Shown: positions 1 to 8,430 of the stretch, in pieces
Layout: each line of letters opens with the position of its first letter
Position numbering within the stretch: position 1 is the first letter of the stretch
DNA from: Planctomycetota bacterium
Lineage (GTDB): Bacteria; Planctomycetota; UBA1135
Length of the DNA stretch: 57,335 bases
Direction of reading: 5' to 3'
Assembly (NCBI GenBank): GCA_021776925.1
Contig: JAJFFB010000183.1
Span: 1 to 57,335, forward strand
The notes under the pieces: model-generated
What the model was told of the DNA's origin: nothing
What the model saw: the letters and a program-made list of their open reading frames with translations, nothing else
Databases searched by the model: none
Made by a program: the position numbers and the translations under genes

Positions 1-1
1 C

Positions 2-274
2 ACCGGCAGCATCGTTTCCGACCAGAATTGGTTCCAAGTCATTCCTGCTACCCTGGAACCCGGAGACATCCTTGACACTTCCAATCCGAAGGAAGTGCAC
101 TACGACTTCACAGTGGACGGCAACGACGTCGACGGTTTCGACTTCCTGTTTCCGCTTGAGGCCACCCAGGACGTCGACCTGAAAGGTCCTGGAGTGGACC
201 CGGTGCAGTGGATCCGGGTCGGCGAAGAGCGCTGGCAGATCAATCAGGTGCCCTTCTCGATCAGCGGCTGGTAG
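2..274 (+). CDS. C-terminal fragment of an unknown protein (5' end outside window)
   Basis: An open frame runs from the window edge to a TAG at 272-274, giving the last 90 residues of a protein that starts upstream of the window. The visible part is acidic and rich in beta-forming residues, with segments such as DFTVDGNDVDGFDFLFPLE and a C-terminus ending in FSISGW. No cysteine pair, membrane segment or catalytic motif is visible. The composition resembles the extracellular beta-sandwich regions common in the secreted proteins elsewhere in this window, but I recognise no family. It ends 57 bp before the stop codon of the convergent membrane Fe-S gene. Confidence 0.6.
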   Translation, partial: TGSIVSDQNWFQVIPATLEPGDILDTSNPKEVHYDFTVDGNDVDGFDFLFPLEATQDVDLKGPGVDPVQWIRVGEERWQINQVPFSISGW

Positions 275-330
275 GCCAGCCCTTGCAGAGGGTTGATCCG
301 CTGCCGCGGGCAATCCCCTGCGCTGAGTGG

Positions 331-1443
331 TCAGGCCGGGGTCGGCGGTTCGTTCTCGAATGGCGGGCGTTGCGCCCAGCTGCTCCGCGTTGTGGGCTGG
401 CGCAGGACCATCCACCAGAGGAACAGTGCGGTGATGGCGGGCGGCCACAGCCAGCTGGCGTAGGCCGGTATCGAAGCGCTGAGGTCGACCAGCTGGCCGT
501 CGCCCGGGTACACCCCGAGGCCGACCAGCCCTGGCACCCGGTAGATGTAGTACATGGATACCGCCGCCGCGGCGAAGACGCGATCGAGGTGCGACAGACG
601 GCGGCCGTTGCGGCGCAGCGGCGAGGCCATGCCGAAACCGTGCCACAGAACCAGATAGAGGGCAAAGGAGACCAGCATGCCGCCCAACGGCCAGGCGTAG
701 ATCGAGGCCAGGTGCGACCAGCCTTCGCTACCGTGGTAATCCGGCACCTGGAACCAGCCCCAGATGAAACCGGCGAAACCGCCGACCATCAGATCATGGC
801 GCCAGCGATGGGGGACGTCGTCGTCGGAACTGCCGAGGTGCTGCTCCGGAGTGGAGTCGGGGCAGGTCTCGACGCAGCGCGCACAGGCGTGGCAGTGCGC
901 GTTCTTCGGCCCCCACGCCGGGCGGCTGCCATATAGGGATTCGACCGGGTGCACCGGGCACAGACCCGAGCACCAGGCGCTCTTCCATTCGTAGACGCTG
1001 CCCATGACCAGGGCTACGGCACCCAGACCAAGCAGGGCGAGGGCGCTGGCCAGACCACTGGTGTCCATGATCACGTGGCGTAGCGGCACCAGCAGCAGCA
1101 GCAGGACGACCGCGGCCAGGTGCAGGCGCGCAGATAGGCGCGGTGACACCGCCCGGCGGCGGCTGAGGCCGAGGTGGCGCGGCAGCAGCGCGCTGCTGGC
1201 CAGCGGACAGATGTTGCGCCACAGGCCCGGGGCGAAGACCAGCAAGGCCGGCGCCGCTGGTATGAGCACGTTCCACAACGCGTGGATGCCGATCGTGGGG
1301 GCCCAGATCAGCAGCGCGATCAGGGCCAGGCCGAGCAGCCACAGAACGACCTGCAAGGTGCGCCATACACGGTGCTGGGTGGGTGGCAGAAAGGGCGTGG
1401 AAGAGGCCGCGGACGAGGCCGCTGGAGGAGAACTCGGCACCAT
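331..1443 (-). CDS. Polytopic membrane protein with 4Fe-4S ferredoxin-type motifs (NapH/NosR-like)
   Basis: The 370-residue product has about six to eight hydrophobic segments. A first NICP motif lies near residue 77, CSGLCP near residues 156-161 and a ferredoxin-like CHACARCVETCP near residues 180-191. The CxxxCP motifs beside membrane helices resemble the NapH/NosR/RdxA class of inner-membrane electron-transfer proteins, which pass electrons from quinol or soluble donors to periplasmic reductases. The partner is not visible here. I chose ATG at 1443; a TTG at 1461 would add six residues, and neither start has a clear ribosome site. The gene is transcribed away from the DNA polymerase gene, with only 49 bp between the two starts. 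Fe-S binding is well supported by sequence; the reaction is unknown. Confidence 0.7.
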   Translation of the reverse strand: MVPSSPPAASSAASSTPFLPPTQHRVWRTLQVVLWLLGLALIALLIWAPTIGIHALWNVLIPAAPALLVFAPGLWRNICPLASSALLPRHLGLSRRRAVSPRLSARLHLAAVVLLLLLVPLRHVIMDTSGLASALALLGLGAVALVMGSVYEWKSAWCSGLCPVHPVESLYGSRPAWGPKNAHCHACARCVETCPDSTPEQHLGSSDDDVPHRWRHDLMVGGFAGFIWGWFQVPDYHGSEGWSHLASIYAWPLGGMLVSFALYLVLWHGFGMASPLRRNGRRLSHLDRVFAAAAVSMYYIYRVPGLVGLGVYPGDGQLVDLSASIPAYASWLWPPAITALFLWWMVLRQPTTRSSWAQRPPFENEPPTPA

Positions 1444-1477
1444 GGGGTCTACTAACCCCAATTTCGCGCGCGGACAC

Positions 1478-1493
1478 TATGATAAATATCATA
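1478..1493. promoter_or_regulatory. Perfect AT-rich palindrome (operator candidate) between divergent genes
   Basis: Two 7-bp arms, TATGATA and TATCATA, flank an AA spacer and run up to the first base of the polymerase start codon. It is an isolated AT-rich patch in a very GC-rich region and sits in the 49-bp gap shared by two divergent genes. This is the expected place for a dimeric repressor site or overlapping -10 elements. No known LexA box is matched, so the binding protein is unknown. Confidence 0.4.
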
Positions 1494-4400
1494 TGTTCGA
1501 TCTCGTCCACCTGCGCGTGGCGACCCCGTGGTCCTTCCACTGGGGCGCCTCCAAGGTCGAAGATCTGGCCGCGCGCGCGGCCGAACGGGGCATCGGCGTC
1601 CTCGGCGTCGCCGACTTCAACGGCGCCTGGGGCGCGCTGCCTTTTCAGAACGCCTGCGAGCGCCACGGCGTGCGGCCGCTGTTCGGCGCGCGCCTGCGCG
1701 TGGCCGGGGTGTCGCTGCAGGCGCTGGCGCTCGACGAAGAGGGTTGGGCGGCGCTGTGCCGGCTGCTGACCAAGTTCGCCTTCGCCGGGGTGCCGAGCGA
1801 AGCCGCGGCCAGCGCGGTCGGCCGTTCCCGCCAGCTGGTCGAATGGCTGGCGGCGGAAAGCGCGCGCGGGCTGGCGCTGCTGGCCAGCGACGAGGTGCTG
1901 CTGCGCGCATTGCGCGAGGCGCGCGGGCCTGAAGACCTCTACGTGCGCGTGCGCCCGCTGGCCGGCGGCGGCCCCGGCATGGAGTTGGCGCGCGCCCTGC
2001 AGTTGCCGGCGGTGGCGGCGCCGACGGTGGCCTTCGCCGACCGCGCCGACCACGTCCGCCACAAGCTGCTGGTGGCGATCGGCGCCAACACCAACTTCAG
2101 CCGCCTGCACGAAAGTCCGGCGGCGCGCAAGCTGGCGCCGCCGAGCGCGTGGCTGCTCGATCGCGAGCACCTGGAACTGGCCTATCGTTACGCCCCCGAG
2201 GCCTTGCGCGGTGCCGCCGAACTGGCCGCGCGCTGCGACTGGCGCATCCCCACCGGGGTGCCGCGGCTGCCGCGTTTTCCGGTGCCGCACGGGCGTTCGG
2301 CGCAGGCACACCTGGCGCGTCTGTGTCAGCGCGGGCGCCGCCGCCGGCGCCTGCAATGGACGCCGCTCTACGCCGAGCAATTGCAGCGCGAACTCGCTTT
2401 GATCGCCGAGCAGGGCATGGCCGACTACTTCCTGATCGTCGCCGACATCGTGCGCTGGTCGCGCGAGCAGCGCATCCACAGCTGCGGCCGCGGGTCGGCC
2501 GCCAACAGCCTGGTGTCCTATCTGCTCGGCCTGACTCACGTCGATCCGGTGCGCCACGACCTGTGGTTCGATCGCTTCATGAACCGCGGCCGCAGCGACT
2601 TCCCCGACGTCGACCTCGACTTCGCCTGGGACGAGCGCGACCGCGTGCTCGATTACGTCTACCGCCGTCACGGGCGCGAGCGCGTGGCGATGATCAGCAC
2701 CCACCAGACCTTCGCCGCGCGTGGTGCGGTGCGCGAGCTGGCCAAGGCGGTGGGAGTGCCGGCGGCCGAGATCGGGCCGGTCACGCGCGCGCTGCCGTGG
2801 CACCGCTCGGGCGCGCTCGACCCCGAAGAATTGCGCCGCCACCCCAAGGCGCGGCGTCTGCCGCTCGACGCCGAGCCGTGGCGCAGCATCCTGCACCACG
2901 CCGGCAGCCTCGACGGTTTCCCGCGCCACCTCGGCGTGCACGCCGGCGGCATCGTGCTGGCTCCGGCGCCGCTGACCGACCACCTGCCGCTGCAACCGGC
3001 CAAGAAGCAGACCGAGGACGGCGCGGTGGTGATCACGCAGTGGGACATGGATCCGGTCGAAGACGCCGGCCTGCTCAAGATCGACCTGCTCGGCAACCGC
3101 GGCCTGGCGGTGATCCGCGACGCGGTGCAGCAGGTGCGCCGCGGCACCGGTCTGCAACTCGACTTCGCCCGCGTCGACCCGCAGCGCGACGCGCGCACCC
3201 GCGACCGCATCGAGGCCGGCGACACCATGGGCTGCTTCTACATCGAGTCGCCGAGCATGCGCAGCCTGTTGCAGAAGCTGCGCTGTCGCGACTTTCCGAC
3301 CCTGGTCGCGGCGTCGTCGATCATCCGCCCCGGCATCTCGCAGTCGGGCATGATGCGCGCCTACATCGAGCGTTTCCATCACGTGCGCGCGCACGGCGAA
3401 CACCAGGACTCCTGGTACGTGGCGCCCGAGCTGCGCGCGCTGTTGCACGAGACCTACGGCGTGATGACCTACCAGGAAGACGTGCTCAAGGTCGCGCAGC
3501 ACCTCGCCGGCATGAGCGCTGCCGACGCCGACGGCCTGCGCCGCGGCATGTCGAAGAAACGCGCCTATCAGCGCATCGCCGCGTGGCAGCAGCAGTTCGT
3601 CGCCGGAGTGATGCGGCCACGGCCGCAGGGTCCGGCACTCGACGCCGAGGTCGCGCAGGAGTTGTGGCGGCAGATCGAGTCCTTCTCGGGCTACTCCTTC
3701 TGCAAGGCGCATTCGGCGAGCTTCGCCGAGGTCTCCTTCCGTTCGGCCTATCTGCGCGCGCACCATCCGGCCGAGTTCATGGCCGCGGTGCTGCGCAACT
3801 ACGGCGGTTACTACTCGACCTTCGCCTACCTCGCCGAGAGCCGCCGCATGGGGCTGGGACTGCGTCTGCCGTGTGTGAACCGCGGCGGCGCCAGTTTCGA
3901 AAGCCGCGGCGACGCGGTGCAGGTCGGGCTCGGCCAGATCCAGGGCCTGAACAGTAACGGCGTGCGCGCGCTGCTCGCCGAACGTCAGCACGGCGGCGCT
4001 TTCCGTGATCTCGAAGACTTCGCCGCGCGCGTGCGCCCGCAGCCGAAGGAACTCGAAGCGCTGGTGCGCGCCGGCGCTTGCGACGGCTTCGACGACGGCC
4101 TCAACCGCGCCGGGCGCATGCGCTGGTCGGCGTTGTACGCGCGTCGCCAACGCGCGCTGGCCGGCGGCCTGTTCGCGCGCGAGGCGGTGCCGCCGCCGCC
4201 GGCGGCCGAAGAGTTCAGCCGCCGTGACCTGCTCAAGCACGAAGCCGACGCGCTCGGTTTCCTGGTCAGCGCGCACCCGCTCAGTCTGCACGGCGAGCGC
4301 ATCCGCGCCGCGGGTGCGGTGGCGGCGTCGCGGCTGCGCGAGTTCGTCAACCAGCGCGTGCGTCTGATCGGCTGGCAGGTCACGCAGAAACCGATCCGCA

Positions 4401-4606
4401 CCAAGGACGGCAAGGCGATGGTCTTCCTCAGCTTCGAGGACACCACCGCGCTGTACGAGACGGTGATCTTCCCGCACGCCTACCAGCGGCTGGCGCCGTG
4501 GACACTGACCCGCGGCCCCTACCTGGTCGAGGGTATTGTGCGCGACGAGTACGGTGCGCTGACCGTCGAGGTCGACCAATTGCAGCTGCTGCACCACACG
4601 AGTTGA
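1493..4606 (+). CDS. C-family DNA polymerase III alpha subunit, DnaE2/ImuC-like
   Basis: The 1037-residue protein has an N-terminal PHP domain, the C-family polymerase core, a helix-hairpin-helix region and a C-terminal OB fold. The palm motif PDVDLDF near residue 371 supplies two catalytic aspartates and KIDLLG near residue 531 the third. GRGSAANSLVSYLLG near residue 340 is the usual nucleotide-binding motif. The PHP start reads VHLRVATPWS where active PHP domains usually have HLRxHSxYS, so its metal site looks degenerate. The protein ends just after the OB fold and lacks the tau-binding tail of replicative DnaE1. With its length this suggests the translesion DnaE2/ImuC type. No imuA or imuB gene lies nearby. 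ATG at 1493 was chosen because it gives the conserved PHP beginning; the open frame extends upstream over the opposite-strand gene. An ordinary second DnaE is the alternative. Confidence 0.8.
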   Translation: MFDLVHLRVATPWSFHWGASKVEDLAARAAERGIGVLGVADFNGAWGALPFQNACERHGVRPLFGARLRVAGVSLQALALDEEGWAALCRLLTKFAFAGVPSEAAASAVGRSRQLVEWLAAESARGLALLASDEVLLRALREARGPEDLYVRVRPLAGGGPGMELARALQLPAVAAPTVAFADRADHVRHKLLVAIGANTNFSRLHESPAARKLAPPSAWLLDREHLELAYRYAPEALRGAAELAARCDWRIPTGVPRLPRFPVPHGRSAQAHLARLCQRGRRRRRLQWTPLYAEQLQRELALIAEQGMADYFLIVADIVRWSREQRIHSCGRGSAANSLVSYLLGLTHVDPVRHDLWFDRFMNRGRSDFPDVDLDFAWDERDRVLDYVYRRHGRERVAMISTHQTFAARGAVRELAKAVGVPAAEIGPVTRALPWHRSGALDPEELRRHPKARRLPLDAEPWRSILHHAGSLDGFPRHLGVHAGGIVLAPAPLTDHLPLQPAKKQTEDGAVVITQWDMDPVEDAGLLKIDLLGNRGLAVIRDAVQQVRRGTGLQLDFARVDPQRDARTRDRIEAGDTMGCFYIESPSMRSLLQKLRCRDFPTLVAASSIIRPGISQSGMMRAYIERFHHVRAHGEHQDSWYVAPELRALLHETYGVMTYQEDVLKVAQHLAGMSAADADGLRRGMSKKRAYQRIAAWQQQFVAGVMRPRPQGPALDAEVAQELWRQIESFSGYSFCKAHSASFAEVSFRSAYLRAHHPAEFMAAVLRNYGGYYSTFAYLAESRRMGLGLRLPCVNRGGASFESRGDAVQVGLGQIQGLNSNGVRALLAERQHGGAFRDLEDFAARVRPQPKELEALVRAGACDGFDDGLNRAGRMRWSALYARRQRALAGGLFAREAVPPPPAAEEFSRRDLLKHEADALGFLVSAHPLSLHGERIRAAGAVAASRLREFVNQRVRLIGWQVTQKPIRTKDGKAMVFLSFEDTTALYETVIFPHAYQRLAPWTLTRGPYLVEGIVRDEYGALTVEVDQLQLLHHTS

Positions 4607-4645
4607 CCTTGGTGACTGGGTCGGAGCCACGCGCTAGGCTCGGGT

Positions 4646-5275
4646 ATGGAATCCAGACACGCACTGTGGGTGGTCGGCGGACTGGCGCTGCTGACCGGTT
4701 TTGCACTGAGTGCGCCGTTGTGGAAGGGGCCTGCGCCCACCACCGACCTCGCCGGCCTGCCGCAACAGCTCGAAGCTCTGCAGGGCAGCGTCGAAGCGCT
4801 CACCCGGCAGTTGCAGCGCGGCAAACCTACGGACGGTGCGTCTGCCGAGCGTGGACCGGCGCGCCCGCAGGCCTTGCCGCTCACGGGTGGCCGACAGCCC
4901 GATCTGGAGCCGGTGCTGCGCGAGCTGAGCGAAGCGCTGACCTTGTTGCGCAAGAGCCAGACCAGCGGCGGCGGCGGCGGCCAGCGCGGGATCCGTCTGC
5001 AGCGCGACAGCAAACCGGATCCGGACTGGAACCTATTGCTGCCGCTGGCGCGGGCGCTCGGCGAGGACGACGAGGCCGGCGCGCGCCGCGTGCACTTCCT
5101 GACCCCGGTCGAAGTCCTGGAGAAGTTCGGACCGCCCGAACACGTCTACCTCTCCGACCACGGCCCGCGCTGGGAATGGCGTCTGCTCGATGCCGAGCAG
5201 CCCGACGGCGATGAAAAGGCCTTTGTCTCGATGACCTTCACCGACGGCTACGTCGCTCGTGCTTGGGGGGGGTGA
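4646..5275 (+). CDS. Signal-anchored protein of unknown function, paralogue of the 19116-19802 product
   Basis: The 209-residue product has one N-terminal hydrophobic segment (about residues 8-24), then a probable coiled coil (leucines in LAGLPQQLEALQGSVEAL), a proline- and glycine-rich linker, and a folded C-terminal domain of about 70 residues. That domain contains EVLEKFGPPEHVY followed by WEWRLLD and the end MTFTDGYVARAWGG. The same plan and the same FGxPxxxY...W motif occur in the minus-strand gene at 19116-19802, so the two form a small local family. The 'FG.P' turn followed by an aromatic strand recalls SmpA/BamE-like folds, but that is only a resemblance. The last codons contain an 8-G tract. 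It follows the polymerase gene by 39 bp on the same strand. Function unknown. Confidence 0.6.
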   Translation: MESRHALWVVGGLALLTGFALSAPLWKGPAPTTDLAGLPQQLEALQGSVEALTRQLQRGKPTDGASAERGPARPQALPLTGGRQPDLEPVLRELSEALTLLRKSQTSGGGGGQRGIRLQRDSKPDPDWNLLLPLARALGEDDEAGARRVHFLTPVEVLEKFGPPEHVYLSDHGPRWEWRLLDAEQPDGDEKAFVSMTFTDGYVARAWGG

Positions 5276-5294
5276 ACGAGGAAGAGTGAACCGT

Positions 5295-6821
5295 TCAGTG
5301 AACAACAACCGAGACCACCGGGGTGACCAGGCCTTGCTGTGCTGCCTGGAACCAGAGGCGGCGGCCCAGCAGCCACAGCGGCAGGCGGGTGTCCCAGGCT
5401 ATGCGGCCTTTGGGGCTGCTCAGGTGCATGCTTATCGGGCGGAAGGCGCCGGCGAGGTCGAGTTGCACGCCGAAATCGGGCACGTCGGTGCTGCCCAGGC
5501 CGATCAGGCTGACCCACAGTCCGGTCGGGTGGCGCGGGCGCAGATGGTAGGCCAGCGCGGCGCTGCGTTCGCCGGCGACCGGATTGACCACCGCCAGGCC
5601 GAAGGGGGCGCCGGAGTAGATCCGCGCCAGGCCGCCGTTGGCGCCGTTGAGGTCGGAACCGGGGGCGCCGGCGAGGACGTCGCCGTGACGATCGCCGTTG
5701 ACGTTGCCGGCGGCGGCCACTGCGGTGCCGAGGCGGTCGCCGTCGGCGTCGCCCTCGAAGCGCTGCAGCAGCGCCGCGTTGGCACCTGAGTAGAAACGCA
5801 CCTCCCCGCGTTCTGCGTGGGCGCCGGCATCGCCGACCACTAGGTCATCGACCTGGTCGTGATCGAGGTTGGCGACGCCGGCCACCGCGCCGGCGGGTCC
5901 GGCGAGGGTGGCGAGCAGGGCGCCGCTGCCACCGCTGTAGACGCGCGCGGCGTCGTCAGCGCCGATGATCAGATCGGGCAGACCGTCGCCGTCGAGGTCG
6001 CCGGTGGCGGCGATCGCCTGGCCGAAGTGCGCTCCGGCGGCAGGTCCGTTCCAGGTGCGCAGCAAGCTGCCGTCTTTGGCCGAGTAAAGGTAGACGCGCC
6101 CGGCCTCGGCGCCGGCGCTGCTGTCGAGTTCGGCGCCGATCAGGATCTCGGCGAAGCCGTCGCCGTCGAGGTCGCTGATCGAGGAAACCGCGCGGCCGAA
6201 ACCGTCGGCGGCGAGGGTGCCGTCGTAACGGCGGATCCAGGTGCCGTCCTGTCCGGAAAGCAGCCACACGAATCCGCTATGAACGCCATCGGCCGGTTCC
6301 CACGGCGCGCCGACCAGCAGGTCGCGGTGGTCGTCGAAATCGACGTCGTCGATGAACGCCAGCGACATGCCGAAACGCGGGTTGACGTCGCCCGGCAGGT
6401 CCTGCGACGCCATGATGTAGAGCAGCGGACCATTGCCGGCGTAGACGAAGACCGCGCCGTCGAAACCGGCGCCGGAAAAGCCGAAGGGGGCCCCCACGGC
6501 CAGGTCGTCGAATTCGTCATTGTCGAGGTCGCCGAGGTTGGTGACCGACACGCCGTAGCCGCTTTCGGCGTCGCCCCAGAAGCGATGGATCAACGAGCCG
6601 TCGAAGCCCGAGAAGATGCTGGCGTTGGTGGTGAGGGTGCCGGGGCGGCCGACGAACACGTCGTCGTAGCCATCCCCATCCTGGTCGCCGGCGGTGCACA
6701 TCGAGAAGCCGAATCCGTCCTCCCCGCTTCGTCCGAACAGGTCGTGGAAGACCTGCTGGCCGGAAAGAGAAGGAGCACCGCACAGCACCGCCAGGAACAG
6801 GCGGAGTGGTGGTCTGCGCAT
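5295..6821 (-). CDS. Secreted FG-GAP repeat beta-propeller protein (copy A)
   Basis: The 508-residue product begins with a signal peptide (MRRPPLRLFLAVLCGAPSL, then GQQVF). It then carries about seven integrin-alpha-type FG-GAP repeats with calcium-binding DxDxDG loops, for example DQDGDGYDDVFVG and DLDGDGFAEILIG. A C-terminal beta domain of about 110 residues follows. FG-GAP propellers are extracellular adhesion or ligand-binding modules; no enzymatic residue is visible. The next gene upstream on the same strand encodes a close paralogue 36 bp away, so the pair arose by tandem duplication. I chose ATG at 6821; a TTG at 6830 would add three residues ahead of an otherwise normal signal peptide. 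Ligand and location beyond export are unknown. Confidence 0.8.
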   Translation of the reverse strand: MRRPPLRLFLAVLCGAPSLSGQQVFHDLFGRSGEDGFGFSMCTAGDQDGDGYDDVFVGRPGTLTTNASIFSGFDGSLIHRFWGDAESGYGVSVTNLGDLDNDEFDDLAVGAPFGFSGAGFDGAVFVYAGNGPLLYIMASQDLPGDVNPRFGMSLAFIDDVDFDDHRDLLVGAPWEPADGVHSGFVWLLSGQDGTWIRRYDGTLAADGFGRAVSSISDLDGDGFAEILIGAELDSSAGAEAGRVYLYSAKDGSLLRTWNGPAAGAHFGQAIAATGDLDGDGLPDLIIGADDAARVYSGGSGALLATLAGPAGAVAGVANLDHDQVDDLVVGDAGAHAERGEVRFYSGANAALLQRFEGDADGDRLGTAVAAAGNVNGDRHGDVLAGAPGSDLNGANGGLARIYSGAPFGLAVVNPVAGERSAALAYHLRPRHPTGLWVSLIGLGSTDVPDFGVQLDLAGAFRPISMHLSSPKGRIAWDTRLPLWLLGRRLWFQAAQQGLVTPVVSVVVH

Positions 6822-6857
6822 GAAGACCAAGCTACCACAGGAGCCGCGGGGAAGTCG

Positions 6858-8387
6858 CTAGCGGATGACCACCTCGAAGACGTCGGTGACCAGGGCGTCC
6901 TGGGCGATCTGCAGCCAGACGCGCTTGCCCTGCAGGGCCAATGGCAGCCAGCGGATCCATAGGATGCGGCCGCGCCCATCACTCAGGTCGAGAGGGGTCA
7001 GGCGTACCGCGCTGTCGAGGCCGAGGTCGAGGTCGAACTCGGGTGCGTAGGTGCTTCCCGGTCCGCTCAGGCTGCCCCACAGACCGGTCGGATGCAGCGG
7101 GCGCAGATGGTGGCCGCGCGCCGCGCCGCGCTCGCCGGCGACCGCGTGGAGGGTGGTGGTGCGGAAGGGTACCCCGGAATAGACCCGGGCCAGACCGCCG
7201 TCGGTGCCGTTGAGGTCGGAGCCCGGTGCCCCGGCGACCAGATCGGAGTGATCGTCGCCGTTGACTTCGCCGGCGTGGGCCAGCGCGGTGCCCAGCCGGT
7301 CCCCAGGCGCATCGCCGAAGAACTCTTGCAGCGACGCGCCCGTGCGCACCGAGATCACCCGTACCACACCGGCATTGGCGGCGCCGCCGCTTGGGTCGGC
7401 GCAGGCGATGTCGGTGAAGCCATCGTGGTCGACGTCGGAAACCTGGGCCAGCGCAGCGGCGCGACCGGGAATCTGCATCAGCAGCGTGCCAGTGGCGGAA
7501 GAGTGCAGATGGACGGCGTCGTCGGCGGCGACGGCGAAGTCTGGCAAGGTGTCAGCGTCGAGGTCGACGCTGGCCGTCACCGCCTGGCCGAAATGTACAC
7601 CGGGGCCGGGGCCGACCACGCTCAGCAGCAAGCCGCCGTCGGTTCCCGAGTACAAGTCGACACGCCCGGCCGCGATTCCCTGGGCATCATCCTGCGCCGC
7701 GCCGACCAGGATGTCGGCGGCGCCGTCGCCGTTGACGTCGCCAATCGCGGCGACGGCGCGGCCGAAGCCGTCGACCTGGGTCGCTCCGTCGATGCGCCGC
7801 AGAAGCGTGCCGTCGGCGCCGGAGAGCACCCAGACCGCGCTGCGGTGGACGCCATCGGCAGGCTCCCACGGTGCGCCGACCAACAGCTCGCGCAGTCCGT
7901 CTCCGTCGAGATCATCGATAGGCGCCAGCGCGCTGCCGAAGCGCGGATTGGGATCCGCGGCCAGGTTGGAGGATGCCACCGAGTAGAGCAGCGCGCCGCC
8001 TCCGGAATAGACGAAAACCGCGCCGTCGAAGCCCGCACCCGAGAGCAGGAAGGGACTGCCTACGGCTAGCTCGTCGCGGCCATCGCCGTCGAGGTCGCCG
8101 AGGTTGGCAAGCGCGGTGCCAAAGCCGCTTTCGGCGTCGCCCGGGAAGCGTTGCAGCAGCGAGCCGTCGAAACCGGAGTACACGCTGGCGCTGGAAGTGA
8201 GGGCGCCCGGGCGGCCGACGAAGACGTCGTCATAACCATCTCCGTCCTGGTCGCCGGCGGTGCCCACCGCATAGCCGAAGCCGTCTTCGCCGCTTTGGCC
8301 GGTCAGGTCATGAAAGACCTGCTGGCTGTTCAGGGAAGGAGCACCGCACAGCAACGCCACCCACAAGAGGAATCGCGATTTGCGCAT
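6858..8387 (-). CDS. Secreted FG-GAP repeat beta-propeller protein (copy B)
   Basis: The 509-residue paralogue of the downstream gene shares the signal peptide style (MRKSRFLLWVALLCGAPSL), the opening QQVFHDL, the order of FG-GAP repeats with DxDxDG loops, and the C-terminal domain containing HLRPLHPTGLWGSL (copy A has HLRPRHPTGLWVSL). The copies are clearly collinear but substituted throughout, so the duplication is not recent. Copy B is probably transcribed first, with copy A behind it. The likely role is cell-surface or extracellular matrix binding. The start ATG at 8387 directly begins the signal peptide. No regulatory signal stands out in the 43 bp between it and the ppsA stop. Confidence 0.8.
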   Translation of the reverse strand: MRKSRFLLWVALLCGAPSLNSQQVFHDLTGQSGEDGFGYAVGTAGDQDGDGYDDVFVGRPGALTSSASVYSGFDGSLLQRFPGDAESGFGTALANLGDLDGDGRDELAVGSPFLLSGAGFDGAVFVYSGGGALLYSVASSNLAADPNPRFGSALAPIDDLDGDGLRELLVGAPWEPADGVHRSAVWVLSGADGTLLRRIDGATQVDGFGRAVAAIGDVNGDGAADILVGAAQDDAQGIAAGRVDLYSGTDGGLLLSVVGPGPGVHFGQAVTASVDLDADTLPDFAVAADDAVHLHSSATGTLLMQIPGRAAALAQVSDVDHDGFTDIACADPSGGAANAGVVRVISVRTGASLQEFFGDAPGDRLGTALAHAGEVNGDDHSDLVAGAPGSDLNGTDGGLARVYSGVPFRTTTLHAVAGERGAARGHHLRPLHPTGLWGSLSGPGSTYAPEFDLDLGLDSAVRLTPLDLSDGRGRILWIRWLPLALQGKRVWLQIAQDALVTDVFEVVIR

Positions 8388-8430
8388 GCCGCCCAGACTA
8401 ACCTCTGAAGCGAATCAGGGCTTGCCTCGT

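Noticed and set aside
794..4630. A 1278-codon open frame on the minus strand opposite the polymerase gene
   Set aside because: Its translation is His-, Arg- and Val-rich low-complexity sequence without domains, typical of the antisense frame of a high-GC gene. The + strand frame carries complete polymerase motifs.
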